The notes: a model not told the origin generated them from the sequence alone. DNA of 22,076 bases from Thermoflexibacter sp. (GCA_025455345.1 JALOMS010000004.1:1-22076), one strand, 5' to 3'; shown: positions 1 to 8,963, numbered from the stretch's first letter. Made by a program: numbers and translations.

Positions 1-456
1 TATCAGACCAATGTGTATAGTGATGAACACCCATTTTTGTTGCCAGACAATACCATGAATTTTGAGAAGGTGTTAAAGAAGTTTCAGGAATACATGAGGG
101 ACAGCCACAGCCGCAAAGACCGTGATTTTTTGGAAAAGCATTGGCGGTTGTTATTTTTTGCGTTTATGACCCCTATTTTGAACGGACGAGGGTTTATATT
201 CAGAGAGGCACAGACTTCGGAAGAGAAGCGCATGGACGCAGTGATTACTTTTGACAATCAGAAGTATATCGTAGAGTTAAAAATATGGAGAGGGGAGGAG
301 GCACACGAAACGGGCTTGTTGCAACTGCACGACTATTTGGAAAGGCAAAGTTTGGACAAGGGTTTTCTCATTATTTTTGATTATCGCAAGTCACAAGATT
401 GGAAAAATGAGTGGGTGAAGGTGAAAAATAAGGATATTTTTGCGACTTGGGTGTAA
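1..456 (+). CDS. PD-(D/E)XK nuclease-fold domain protein, C-terminal part (5' end outside window)
   Basis: The reading frame is open from the first base of the window, so this is the C-terminal ~151 residues of a longer protein; the GTG at 13 is not a convincing start. The end carries a PD-(D/E)XK nuclease-superfamily pattern: Glu in REAQ, the Asp of RMDAV, a short beta hairpin, then the E-L-K of YIVELKIW, followed by a conserved helix (GLLQLHDYLERQ). This matches the C-terminal nuclease-like domain (PDDEXK_9/DUF1703 type) found behind an AAA-like ATPase domain in a large Bacteroidota family often annotated as 'ATP-binding protein'. The ATPase half would lie upstream of the window. Such genes are commonly multicopy; their role is not established. 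The neighbour at 668 is convergent. Family assignment is fairly sure, function unknown. Confidence 0.75.
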   Translation, partial: YQTNVYSDEHPFLLPDNTMNFEKVLKKFQEYMRDSHSRKDRDFLEKHWRLLFFAFMTPILNGRGFIFREAQTSEEKRMDAVITFDNQKYIVELKIWRGEEAHETGLLQLHDYLERQSLDKGFLIIFDYRKSQDWKNEWVKVKNKDIFATWV

Positions 457-481
457 GCGTATGTAAAAGATATGAAATCTA

Positions 482-518
482 CTCACTCCACAAGGGTTTT
501 GAAAATTTTGTGGGATGA
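482..518. repeat. Imperfect inverted repeat between convergent genes
   Basis: Arms CTCACTCCACAA (482-493) and TTGTGGGATGAG (507-518) pair with a two-base mismatch around a loop containing TTTT/AAAA. It lies 25 bases after the nuclease-fold gene and before the convergent LOG gene, a position that suits a transcript 3'-end hairpin. There is no adjacent T-tract on either strand, so calling it an intrinsic terminator would be overreach. Confidence 0.35.
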
Positions 519-667
519 GCTTTTGATTACAAAGATTTTATCTAAAATATACGTGTCTTTTACTCTTGTTTATGTTATTATAAATAACAAATGCTACTCC
601 TGCTACTTTTTTTCTATTGGAAATAATGCTTGATAAGTAGATAATAAAATTCAATGATTGGGCAAAA

Positions 668-1249
668 TTACAATTGCTGTTTGGTTAGCCATTTTTTGAC
701 TTGTCCCCCTTCATATTTGTCCATTTTATCAAGTAGCATTTCTGGATTGTCATCTACCAAAATCATTTGCCTGCTTTGAGGTTTGATAAAACCCTCTTCC
801 ACAGAAAAGTCAATATATGCTAAGAGTTTGTCAAAAAAGCCATTTGTATTCAACAATCCAATAGGTTTGGAGTGTAAACCTAATTGCGCCCATGTCAATA
901 TTTCAAAAAACTCGTCCATTGTTCCAATTCCACCTGCCATGATGATAAATCCCTGAGCCATGTCCGTCATTCGTTTTTTACGCTCGTGCATTGTTTTTAC
1001 CATGATTTGCTCACTAAGACGGCTATGGGCAACTTCCATTTCTATTAAAAATTGTGGAATTACACCGACGACTTTGCCTCCATTTTGCATAACCGTATCT
1101 GCGATAATTCCCATTAATCCCACTTTGCCTCCTCCATATATCATTCTTATCTGTTTTTTTACCAACAGAAGTCCTAAATCTTGGGCAGTTTGTTTGTAAA
1201 GAGGGTTTTTTCCTACTGCCGACCCACAGAATACACAAATATTTTTCAT
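668..1249 (-). CDS. LOG family protein (nucleoside-5'-monophosphate phosphoribohydrolase)
   Basis: A 193-aa protein of the LOG/TIGR00730 family (Rossmann-like). Members hydrolyse the N-glycosidic bond of nucleoside 5'-monophosphates, including cytokinin ribotides in plants. Visible motifs: N-terminal CVFCGS, the phosphate-binding glycine run GGGKVGLMG (about 39-47), HERKKRM with the conserved Arg (88-94), and AGGIGTMDE (105-113). The family consensus for the last is PGGxGTxxE; here the Pro is replaced by Ala while the Glu is kept. Length is usual for the family. I choose ATG at 1249 rather than TTG at 1258, because this ATG overlaps the stop of the upstream DUF3137 gene as ATGA, a classic translational-coupling arrangement. 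It is the last gene of the minus-strand run. Family is sure; physiological substrate is not. Confidence 0.9.
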   Translation of the reverse strand: MKNICVFCGSAVGKNPLYKQTAQDLGLLLVKKQIRMIYGGGKVGLMGIIADTVMQNGGKVVGVIPQFLIEMEVAHSRLSEQIMVKTMHERKKRMTDMAQGFIIMAGGIGTMDEFFEILTWAQLGLHSKPIGLLNTNGFFDKLLAYIDFSVEEGFIKPQSRQMILVDDNPEMLLDKMDKYEGGQVKKWLTKQQL

Positions 1250-2259
1250 ATAGTCCAATCTACTCCAGGTTTTCTGATAAATCTCATTCTCAAACTATTC
1301 GTAATCTCATTGACAAAGTTGAGGCACAGGAAAAATTTATTGACGCGCTCTACGTCAATGAGTGTTTTGCTTACTTCTACATCTACCAATGATTCTGTTG
1401 CAAAAGCAAAATAAATCTTACATTCCGTTTTATTAGGCTCTAATTTGCTCTCGACCTTGACCTCTATAAATGAGATATATACATCTATCCCCGACATATT
1501 TTTAAATGCTAAAATCGCTTCGCGCAAATTAGAAGAAATCAGAGAACTTGCCTCCAGAGGTTTATCAGCATAGACGACAAATTCATTGCTAAAGTCTTTA
1601 TCTGAATCAAAAGGGACTTTGGAATCTCTTTGGAAATTATGTTTTTGTAATGTCTTGCCTATCAAATACAAGTTTTTCTCCAAATCACTCGGAATGATAA
1701 CTGCATTAATGCCTAAACTTCTTTCAAAAGCATTGATGACTAATAAACCATCAAAAATAGAATTCCATTCAGGTTTCTTTTCTCCTGTCTTAAAGTATCC
1801 ACAATGAACTTCGGAAAATAAGACCAGACTACCATCTAATCTCCCTTTAGTCAGATGTTTACCTTCATAGTGTTCGGGCAATTGTAAAAAAAGACGACTA
1901 CGAGCGAACAGTTCGTAAGGTACACCTTGTTTTTCATCATATAATGCACCTCCCATCAAAAAAGGAATACTTGCTTTTATTACCTCGTGCTGTGCGTCTT
2001 TGGCGATACTATTATCTATACCAAATTGTTTGTACAGGAAGGAAAAAATAAAAGGTACTACCAGCATGGAAATCAATATGCTCCAAATAGGCAACTGCTC
2101 CAATAAAATAGCAATTGCATGTAGAACAATGATAATCAAGACAATAAGCAGAAAGGTAATACGTTTGTTACCAATAGCCTTGCGTCTCTGCTCAAATTCC
2201 TCTAATTGGGGGAAAAGCGTTTTTTCACAAAATTCACTATATTCTTTGGAAGATTTCAT
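1246..2259 (-). CDS. DUF3137 domain-containing membrane protein
   Basis: A 337-aa protein with a charged N-terminal cytoplasmic helix (about 1-32), two closely spaced membrane helices (about 34-53 and 57-75) and a large soluble C-terminal domain. The C-terminal part fits the DUF3137 family: the FDGLLVINAF strand region, then SDKDFSNEFVVYADKPLEAS, then a predicted helix and the ISFIEVKVES strand. DUF3137 proteins have no assigned biochemical function. The gene starts 50 bp after the MFS transporter and overlaps the LOG gene by 4 bp (ATGA), so it is very likely cotranscribed and translationally coupled with LOG. Start is ATG at 2259. Family match judged by eye. Confidence 0.75.
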   Translation of the reverse strand: MKSSKEYSEFCEKTLFPQLEEFEQRRKAIGNKRITFLLIVLIIIVLHAIAILLEQLPIWSILISMLVVPFIFSFLYKQFGIDNSIAKDAQHEVIKASIPFLMGGALYDEKQGVPYELFARSRLFLQLPEHYEGKHLTKGRLDGSLVLFSEVHCGYFKTGEKKPEWNSIFDGLLVINAFERSLGINAVIIPSDLEKNLYLIGKTLQKHNFQRDSKVPFDSDKDFSNEFVVYADKPLEASSLISSNLREAILAFKNMSGIDVYISFIEVKVESKLEPNKTECKIYFAFATESLVDVEVSKTLIDVERVNKFFLCLNFVNEITNSLRMRFIRKPGVDWTI

Positions 2260-2309
2260 TCAGTCAATAACAATGAAAAAAGGAAATGATAAGACAAATT
2301 TCAAAAAAA

Positions 2310-3602
2310 TTAAGCAGTTTTATGTTCTTTTTTATAATTTTTTAATGTTAAGTAATAAAAAAATGCACCACCTAATAAAGAAAATATAGGGACTATCATC
2401 AAGGATTTGCCTACTGCCATTGGGCTACCGAATACATAATCGTTTAGCAAACCCACACTTGCAGGACCTACACCCAATCCTATTAAATTTTGACAAAATA
2501 AATAAATAGCAGATGCGGTGCTTCGCATATTAGTAGGCATTATTTCTTGTACTACTGCCGCTCCTACTCCTATACTTGCACTGGAAATAATATAATACGG
2601 GACTAAGATAATCAAAGTAATAGTGAGGGTAGAAGCCGTAGTATAAGCAAGATTAAAAGGCAACCAAAGTAAACTTACTAATAAACAAACCCGTATTTTT
2701 GCTCCTACTATTCCCTTAGCTGTCCAATAATCAGCCAATGCCCCTCCAGCCAATAACCCCACAGGAGCGGCAAGCATAGAAGTCAGTCCTATAAAATTCC
2801 CTACTTCACCCACAGGCATCTGGTGTATGCGAATCAAAAAAGTAGGTGCCCAAACTCCTGCGGCATAACTTGTGATGAAAAAACAAGCAGATGCCATACA
2901 AAACAGCCCAAAAGTCTTTCCATTTTGCCTCAAATAGATGAATACTTCGTTCAAACTGATAAATCGGCTATCTATTATTTTTCTTTGAGGTTCTTTAATT
3001 AAGAAAATAAAAATGGCTATCAAAAGTCCAGGTAGCCCTACATAAAAAAATACCAATTGCCATGCAAATATTTCTATCCCCCAAGCTAACTGTATCATGC
3101 CCAAATCCTTCACCTCTGTAAGTATTTTTCCTCCAATAATATATGCCCCTCCTACACCCAAATATATACCTATTGAGTAGATACTTAAGGCTGTTGCTAA
3201 TCGCTTTTTAGGGAAATAATCTGCTATCAGAGAATAGGCTGAAGGAGAAAGACTTGCTTCGCCTACCCCTACGCCTATACGAGCCAGAAAAAGCTGGAAA
3301 TAGTTTTTTGCTAAACCGCATACTGCGGTCATCACACTCCAAAAGATTATACCTATAGTAATGATATTCTTGCGATTATACTTGTCAGCCATTCTTCCTA
3401 CAGGCAAGCCCAAAGTCGCATAAAACATTGCAAAACTCGCCCCTATCAATAGACTTACTTGTGTATCTGTAATGCCCATATCCTTCTTCATTGGCTCGAC
3501 AAGCAAATTCATGATATACCTATCTACAAAAGAGCATATATATGCAATCATCAATAAAACAACCACATACCATTTATACATCTTACTCTCTACTTTTTCC
3601 AT
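2310..3602 (-). CDS. Major facilitator superfamily transporter, Spinster-like
   Basis: A 430-aa, about 12-helix MFS permease. The N-terminal half shows the Spinster/SPNS-like signature: an Asp-Arg at the end of helix 1 (SFVDRYIMN), the loop 2-3 motif GRMADKYNRKN (MFS motif A form), helix-4 RIGVGVGEASLSPSA, and DYFPKKRLATALSIY after it. Eukaryotic Spinster homologues export sphingosine-1-phosphate or lysophospholipids, but many bacterial members of this branch are uncharacterised and some are annotated as sugar/organic-anion transporters. Its ATG lies only 3 bp after the stop of the ceramidase-like gene, so the two are almost certainly one transcriptional unit. A second ATG seven codons in is an alternative start. 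Transport class is sure; substrate is inference. Confidence 0.85.
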   Translation of the reverse strand: MEKVESKMYKWYVVVLLMIAYICSFVDRYIMNLLVEPMKKDMGITDTQVSLLIGASFAMFYATLGLPVGRMADKYNRKNIITIGIIFWSVMTAVCGLAKNYFQLFLARIGVGVGEASLSPSAYSLIADYFPKKRLATALSIYSIGIYLGVGGAYIIGGKILTEVKDLGMIQLAWGIEIFAWQLVFFYVGLPGLLIAIFIFLIKEPQRKIIDSRFISLNEVFIYLRQNGKTFGLFCMASACFFITSYAAGVWAPTFLIRIHQMPVGEVGNFIGLTSMLAAPVGLLAGGALADYWTAKGIVGAKIRVCLLVSLLWLPFNLAYTTASTLTITLIILVPYYIISSASIGVGAAVVQEIMPTNMRSTASAIYLFCQNLIGLGVGPASVGLLNDYVFGSPMAVGKSLMIVPIFSLLGGAFFYYLTLKNYKKEHKTA

Positions 3603-3605
3603 ATC

Positions 3606-4946
3606 TTACAATTTTCCTATTATTAGTTCTATAATTTCCTTAAAATAATTTCCCTTTTTCCCCAACCAATTCATCTCTCTGGTTTCATAGTGTTGCAGAC
3701 TATCATACTGTTCAGGAGTGATATACCCCATATAACCTCCATTAAAACTTGTTATAATGAGTTTTTTACCTTTTTTTTCTGCTAATTTTTCTAATTCTAC
3801 CATAAACTCTCCCGAAAAATCGCACGGCATTCCCAGCCAAATAATATTACCTATTTGCAGTACGGATATTGATATATCTGTATCAGGATACAAGGCTCGG
3901 AAAGCCCAATCTCTTAATTTTATTTGCTGGCTAAGGCGCAGGTTAGACTCTCCAAAAGCAACAGGAATATGATGGATAGATAATTGATTGACATTTTCTA
4001 AAGTGGTAGTGCTGTATTTTTCCAAGATTTTTTCAGCAATCCCTTGTCCTATTTGTCGCGTCCAATCGTCATTTTTCAAACCAAAATCTCTGGGCGTGTG
4101 GCTGGCTACCATGCCTGCACTAAAAATAGCAAATTGCACTTCTTTAGTTTCCAAGAAATCAACTGCTACTCCTGTATAATCTCGGCTAATTATTTCTAAC
4201 AAGCCATCAGTACAAGTAGCATGAGCCGAATAAGAGAACAAGCAAGCATTTTTACCATCTGATTTTCTGATTTTTAGGTATCTTACCCAAGCATCTAATC
4301 TATCCTGATGTTCATGGAGGCGGCTATCTACAAACTCCTCTGCACGTACCTTATCAAAACCAATAGTAGCGTATTGAAGTTGCTTTTGTGCTTCTCTCAA
4401 ACCTTGTAAAGTCTGCCTAACAATTGTTTGGGTAAGTTTTTCATCGTACCCTCCCGCCATCAAATATCCCGCAAAACCTTTCGACCAGCCGCCTATGCTG
4501 TGATGAGTATGAGTGGCAGTAAAAAACAAATTGTCTTTTGATAATCCTAATTGTGCTATACTATCTCTTAACTGACTGACTATCAAAGGAGGAACAATAA
4601 GTAAATCATAAGAAATAAGAGCTATCTGTTTTTGATGATTGGAGAATAATACAACACTTACATAGATAGAGTCGTGAATCGTCTTAGTTTTTCCTCTGGC
4701 TATGCCGTACCCCGCCAAAGGAGTCAAATCTTTAGGTGTAATATTTTGGCGAGACCAGCCTATTTGCAAGCTATCGCTAAATGAAAGGGATACATCTAAT
4801 TGACTTTGTGCTATTTGTTGAATAATTGTATCATAATAACTGATATTTTGGTAGGGGCTTTCAGTAGAGATAGTAAATAATGACAATCCAATGATTATCA
4901 AAATAATACATAAATAAATAATAAATTTCAAGGCTTTTTTTAGCAT
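3606..4946 (-). CDS. Neutral/alkaline ceramidase-like hydrolase (N-terminal catalytic-domain family)
   Basis: A 446-aa protein with an N-terminal hydrophobic segment (about 7-25; uncleaved signal anchor or signal peptide), so the catalytic domain is outside the cytoplasm. Family marks of neutral/alkaline non-lysosomal ceramidases: IGWSRQNITP with LAGYG near 62-80, THTHHS (145-150) carrying Zn-ligand histidines, SAHATC with His242 as second Zn ligand, Glu380 in DFSGE, and the NGGYMGYITPEQY segment (402-414) with the expected Tyr ligand. Canonical ceramidases hydrolyse the ceramide amide bond and run to about 650-700 aa; this one lacks the C-terminal Ig-like domain. By eye alignment the usual nucleophilic Ser (G..GD.SP) falls on Thr284 in GMVASHTP, so activity may differ. 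It lies 37 bp after the permease gene and 3 bp before the MFS gene. Fold is quite sure; substrate is not. Confidence 0.8.
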   Translation of the reverse strand: MLKKALKFIIYLCIILIIIGLSLFTISTESPYQNISYYDTIIQQIAQSQLDVSLSFSDSLQIGWSRQNITPKDLTPLAGYGIARGKTKTIHDSIYVSVVLFSNHQKQIALISYDLLIVPPLIVSQLRDSIAQLGLSKDNLFFTATHTHHSIGGWSKGFAGYLMAGGYDEKLTQTIVRQTLQGLREAQKQLQYATIGFDKVRAEEFVDSRLHEHQDRLDAWVRYLKIRKSDGKNACLFSYSAHATCTDGLLEIISRDYTGVAVDFLETKEVQFAIFSAGMVASHTPRDFGLKNDDWTRQIGQGIAEKILEKYSTTTLENVNQLSIHHIPVAFGESNLRLSQQIKLRDWAFRALYPDTDISISVLQIGNIIWLGMPCDFSGEFMVELEKLAEKKGKKLIITSFNGGYMGYITPEQYDSLQHYETREMNWLGKKGNYFKEIIELIIGKL

Positions 4947-4983
4947 ATATTATCATCAATATTTAATCAATCCACGAATAGTT

Positions 4984-6267
4984 TTATTTTTTCTTAGCAC
5001 TCAAAAAATAAAAAAATAGTCCTAAAAGCATAATCCCAATCCCAATAGAAGACTCTTTGGGACTATTTTCAAAAACAAATACTAATGTCCAAATATTAAG
5101 CAATAAAAAAATCATGGGAGTAATAGGATACCCCCAAACTTTGTAAGGACGAGGTAGGTGAGGTTTGCGGATTCTTAGTATAAAAACCCCCAGTACAGTA
5201 AGAGAAGTAACTGATATTAAGGCAAATGAGGCATAAGTAAGCACTTGGTTAAACGAAGACGTATAGATAAAAAGCAAAGTCAGACAGGTTTGGAAAAGCA
5301 TAGAAAAAATAGGAATATCCTCGGCATTGGTTCTTGCAAAAATACTCAAGCCCTTGAAATCTTCACCCATGCGTTTGGTAATTCTTGGACCCACAAAAAT
5401 CATGGCACTCATCGTAGAGATGAGCAATAAAGCAATTGTAATAGACATTATATCCGCACCTTGTGTCCCAAATATCTGTTTTGCTGAGAAAAAACCAACC
5501 TCAATCTGTCCTTTGATGACATTCATATCTACAGTATATAAAAATACAAAATTGAGAAGAACATACATTACCAAAACAATTAAAGTACCTATAAACAAGG
5601 CTTTAGGTAGGTTTTTTTGAGGCTCTTCTATTTCACTGGTTACATAAACCGCCGCATTCCAACCTGTATAAGCGTAAGAAACATAAATTAGGGAAACTGC
5701 AAAAGATGGGCTTGTCATTAGCATAAAACTATCCTCTTCGGGTACGATGCTAATTGGTTGAGGGGATTGGACAAAAAAAGCAGAAAGTATAAAAACAATG
5801 ACCAAAAGGATTTTGACGAGCGTAAAAAGATTGTGAAAACGACTACCCCAATAAACACTTTTAGCATGTACAAGTGTAATTAAGATAACTGCACCCGCCG
5901 CAAAGTGAACCTCGGAAATATGAGGAAATACAGTTTTGAGGTACTTCCCAAAAGCCATAGCCGCCAAAGCTGTGGGGGCGGCAAATCCTACAGAAGCAGA
6001 TACCCAACCTGATAAAAAACCAACTGCGGGGTGATAAATCTCTGATAAAAAATGGTATTCACCACCAGAACGAGGCATACTTGCCGCTAACTCTCCATAA
6101 CTAAATGCCCCACAAAGAGCAATCACTCCTCCCACAAACCAAAGCATTAGTAAAGTAAAAACGGAGTGTATGCTGACTACTTGAAAGCCCAAACTTGTAA
6201 ATACCCCTGTCCCAACCATATTGGCTACAACAATAGCTACGGCAGTATGTAAGCGCAATTTTTTCAT
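4984..6267 (-). CDS. APC-family amino acid permease
   Basis: A 427-aa integral membrane protein of the amino acid-polyamine-organocation superfamily with about 12 predicted helices. The broken helix 1 substrate motif is visible as MVGTGVF, followed by GGVIALCGAFSYGELAASMPRSGGEYHFL, the typical helix 2/loop region of the L-type/AGT-like permeases, and a helix-6 segment SLIYVSYAYTGWNAA. The C-terminal half holds the RKPHLPRPYKVWGYP motif common in LAT-like bacterial members. The specific substrate cannot be read. I use ATG at 6267; the longer form starts with TTG at 6288 and adds seven residues. The next gene downstream is the ceramidase-like hydrolase after 37 bp, so cotranscription is plausible; upstream is a 121-bp gap to the acyl-CoA dehydrogenase that could hold a promoter. 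Confidence 0.88.
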   Translation of the reverse strand: MKKLRLHTAVAIVVANMVGTGVFTSLGFQVVSIHSVFTLLMLWFVGGVIALCGAFSYGELAASMPRSGGEYHFLSEIYHPAVGFLSGWVSASVGFAAPTALAAMAFGKYLKTVFPHISEVHFAAGAVILITLVHAKSVYWGSRFHNLFTLVKILLVIVFILSAFFVQSPQPISIVPEEDSFMLMTSPSFAVSLIYVSYAYTGWNAAVYVTSEIEEPQKNLPKALFIGTLIVLVMYVLLNFVFLYTVDMNVIKGQIEVGFFSAKQIFGTQGADIMSITIALLLISTMSAMIFVGPRITKRMGEDFKGLSIFARTNAEDIPIFSMLFQTCLTLLFIYTSSFNQVLTYASFALISVTSLTVLGVFILRIRKPHLPRPYKVWGYPITPMIFLLLNIWTLVFVFENSPKESSIGIGIMLLGLFFYFLSAKKK

Positions 6268-6388
6268 AGAAATACTTGATAATATCAAAATGGTGATACT
6301 AAAATATTCCTAAAGTAAGCCAATTTTTTCATCTCTTTCTTAAAATACGGAAAAGTTCTTGCAAAATAAACTTGGATAAGCCTATCTT

Positions 6389-8191
6389 TTAAACTAAATA
6401 AGCAGACTTCATGGTGGGAGTCAGTGTATAAGAACTCTCCAATCTTTCATGTAATCCCCTGATTTTAGGGATTTCATACTCAAAAAAATACTGTGCACCA
6501 AGCATTTTACCTTGATAAAAATTATAATCCTCTTCGCTTAGATTCGAGCTTTCTAAGGCTTTTTCCGCCACAAGACCTTGTTTGAGCCACTGCCAAGCTA
6601 TGGCAATGATGCCAAAATATTCTAAATATAGTGTCGCATCAGCTAATGCTTTCTCTACATTACCCTCCTTGATAAAATCTACTAAGTGCATAGTAATTGC
6701 TTGTAGATGCTGACTTGCCTCAGCTAATTCGTGCTTACGCACTCTCAATGTACTCAAAGAAGGTACAGACAAAAGCGTCAGCCTGATTTCTTCTAAGAAT
6801 ATACTCATTGCTCTACCTTCGTGCATGATGACCTTTCTTCCTAACAAGTCCAATCCTTGTATGCCCGTAGTGCCTTCATGTATAGGATGAATACGAGTAT
6901 CTCTAAAAAACTGTTCGGGAGTAAAATCTTCCAAGTATCCATACCCTCCTAAGCACTGAATCGCAACGCTGGTCGTTTGGATTGCCATTTCTGAGGGATA
7001 GCTTTTTGCCACAGGAGTCAGCAAGTCCAATAGCAAAGCGTATCTTTCTTTTGTTTCTCCTGTATTGACTTTTTCCAAATCTGCATACAAACTGCACTGC
7101 ATGAGGAGAGATAGAGAACCCTCGACTATCGCCTTTTGAAACAATAACATACGCCTTATATCGGGGTGTTCTATGATAGCTACTTGCGGTTCTAATGGAT
7201 TTTTGGCATGAAAAGTTCTACCTTGTGGACGCTCTTTGGCATATTCCAATGAAGCATAATAAGCCGCAGAGGCAATAGATACAGCAGACATTCCTACGGC
7301 TAAACGAGCCTCATTCATCATTTGGAACATATAATTTAATCCCTTGTGTGGCTCACCAACCAAGTACCCATGACAGTCTTCATGCTCTCCAAATATGAGA
7401 TGGGCGATAGGCGCGCCTTTATAACCCATTTTGTGATACATTCCAGCCGTAATGACATCATTGGGTGCTACTCCCTCTTTGACTACTCTTTTCTTTGGCA
7501 CTACAAATAGAGAAATGCCTTTGACTCCTGCGGGTGCGCCTTTGATTCTTGCTAATAGAAGATGTACTACGTTTTCTACGGCATCATGGTCTCCTGCCGA
7601 AATAAAAATTTTCTGCCCTTTAATGAGGTAATGTCCCGATTCGGTAGGAGAGGCTGTAGTTTGGACATCTGATAAGGAGCTACCCGCTTGTGGCTCTGTA
7701 AGTGCCATAGTCCCTTGCCATTCGCCTGCATACATTTTAGGAATAAAGGTGTCTTTTAGTTCTTGACTTCCAAAATTACGAATCAGATTAGATGCTCCTG
7801 TTGATAAAAAAGGAAATACAGAAGCAGAATAATTCGCCGCACCAAAGATAAAGCCTGACAAATTGGACAAAATAATAGGTAATTGTTGTCCTCCTTCTTC
7901 ATAGCTTGATGTCGCAGAAATCCAGCCACCGTCTCCATACAATTTCATCAATTGCTTGATTTGTTGATGTACATATATTTGACCATTTTCATAATAAGGC
8001 GGTTTTCTATCCATTTCTGTCAAATAAGGGTGGAGATATTTGTCAGCTAACTGCTTGGCAGAGCCTAAAACCATATCAAATATTTCTTTGTTATGCTCGC
8101 CGTAATAAGCGTATTGGCAAATAGACGTTGCTTGGTGAACTTCATAAAGCAAGAATTGAATATTGCGAAGGCTAAGGTATTGTTTGGGCAT
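6389..8191 (-). CDS. Acyl-CoA dehydrogenase (600-aa, C-terminal-extended class)
   Basis: A flavoenzyme that desaturates acyl-CoA thioesters at C2-C3 and passes electrons to ETF. At 600 aa it belongs to the long acyl-CoA dehydrogenase class with an extra C-terminal helical domain, as in DmdC-like and FadE-like proteins, rather than the ~380-aa short form. Domains: N-terminal helical part (1-160), middle beta domain with MALTEPQAGSS (163-172, FAD/substrate site) and IKGQKIFISAG, C-terminal helical part with IQCLGGYGYLED (411-422) and IHPIHEGTTGIQ (434-445), where Glu439 occupies the usual catalytic-base position, then the extra domain (about 470-600). It follows the ComF gene by 40 bp. The natural acyl chain cannot be inferred; fatty-acid or branched-chain catabolism are both possible. 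Confidence 0.93.
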   Translation of the reverse strand: MPKQYLSLRNIQFLLYEVHQATSICQYAYYGEHNKEIFDMVLGSAKQLADKYLHPYLTEMDRKPPYYENGQIYVHQQIKQLMKLYGDGGWISATSSYEEGGQQLPIILSNLSGFIFGAANYSASVFPFLSTGASNLIRNFGSQELKDTFIPKMYAGEWQGTMALTEPQAGSSLSDVQTTASPTESGHYLIKGQKIFISAGDHDAVENVVHLLLARIKGAPAGVKGISLFVVPKKRVVKEGVAPNDVITAGMYHKMGYKGAPIAHLIFGEHEDCHGYLVGEPHKGLNYMFQMMNEARLAVGMSAVSIASAAYYASLEYAKERPQGRTFHAKNPLEPQVAIIEHPDIRRMLLFQKAIVEGSLSLLMQCSLYADLEKVNTGETKERYALLLDLLTPVAKSYPSEMAIQTTSVAIQCLGGYGYLEDFTPEQFFRDTRIHPIHEGTTGIQGLDLLGRKVIMHEGRAMSIFLEEIRLTLLSVPSLSTLRVRKHELAEASQHLQAITMHLVDFIKEGNVEKALADATLYLEYFGIIAIAWQWLKQGLVAEKALESSNLSEEDYNFYQGKMLGAQYFFEYEIPKIRGLHERLESSYTLTPTMKSAYLV

Positions 8192-8231
8192 AAATTAATT
8201 TATGAATTTTAGATTTGTCAAGTCAATTATT

Positions 8232-8918
8232 TTATAATGAATAGGCTACAGCCAAACTCGCTATGCTAAGAGACTGACAACCAGCCTCTATGATTGGGAT
8301 TCCACAAGCCTCTATGGTTGCACCCGTAGTAATTACATCATCTACAAGAAGGACTCTTTTTCCCTGTATTTTTTCTGCTTGTTGTATTTCAAAAATAGCT
8401 TCTACATTTTCAAAACGTGCGATTCTTTCTTGTTTTGTTTGCGAAATATTGGCTTTTTTCCTAATCAAAATATGAGCGTCCCATTGTATGCCCAATCCTT
8501 CTGCCATGCCTTTGGCGATACTATCGCATTGATTATAACCTCTCTTTGCTAACTTACTTAGATGTAAAGGCACAGGTAATATGATGTCAAACTGATTAGT
8601 TAAGTTACTCTTATTCAAGTCGTTCGCATACCATTTCCCCAATATTTCCCCAATTTCTTGTTTTCCATAATATTTCAGATGATGCAATAGCGTTTGCACT
8701 TTGCCTGTTTTGATAAATCTAAGATAGGCAAAAGCATATTCGAGTTGTATCCTACCCCAAAGTTTACGAGCTAAGGGGTTGTCTTTATGTAAATGGAAAT
8801 CAGTTTTTGGTAGTTCATATCGACAATGTGTACAGATAAGTTCCTCATTTTTGTCCATTATCTTGTTGCAAGTTAGGCAACTATGAGGAAAAATCATATT
8901 TATAAAATCTGCAAACAT
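8232..8918 (-). CDS. ComF family phosphoribosyltransferase-like protein
   Basis: A 228-aa ComF/GntX-type protein. It has an N-terminal zinc-ribbon-like CxxC...CxxC pair (CLTCNKIM then CTHC), a central PVPLHLSKLAKRGYNQ segment characteristic of ComF, and the type I phosphoribosyltransferase PRPP loop VLLVDDVITTGAT near the C-terminus. In Bacillus and Haemophilus, ComF proteins take part in internalising transforming DNA; in non-competent bacteria the role is unclear. The longest frame would start at TTG 8957, but the ATG at 8918 gives the normal N-terminus and leaves room for a candidate -7 element at 8964-8971 (TATTTTTG on the minus strand). It is followed after 40 bp by the acyl-CoA dehydrogenase gene, probably a chance operon pairing. 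Confidence 0.88.
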   Translation of the reverse strand: MFADFINMIFPHSCLTCNKIMDKNEELICTHCRYELPKTDFHLHKDNPLARKLWGRIQLEYAFAYLRFIKTGKVQTLLHHLKYYGKQEIGEILGKWYANDLNKSNLTNQFDIILPVPLHLSKLAKRGYNQCDSIAKGMAEGLGIQWDAHILIRKKANISQTKQERIARFENVEAIFEIQQAEKIQGKRVLLVDDVITTGATIEACGIPIIEAGCQSLSIASLAVAYSL

Positions 8919-8963
8919 AAGGAGAGAAAAGTTTGAGCCAATTTTTATAAAAAACAAAAACTA

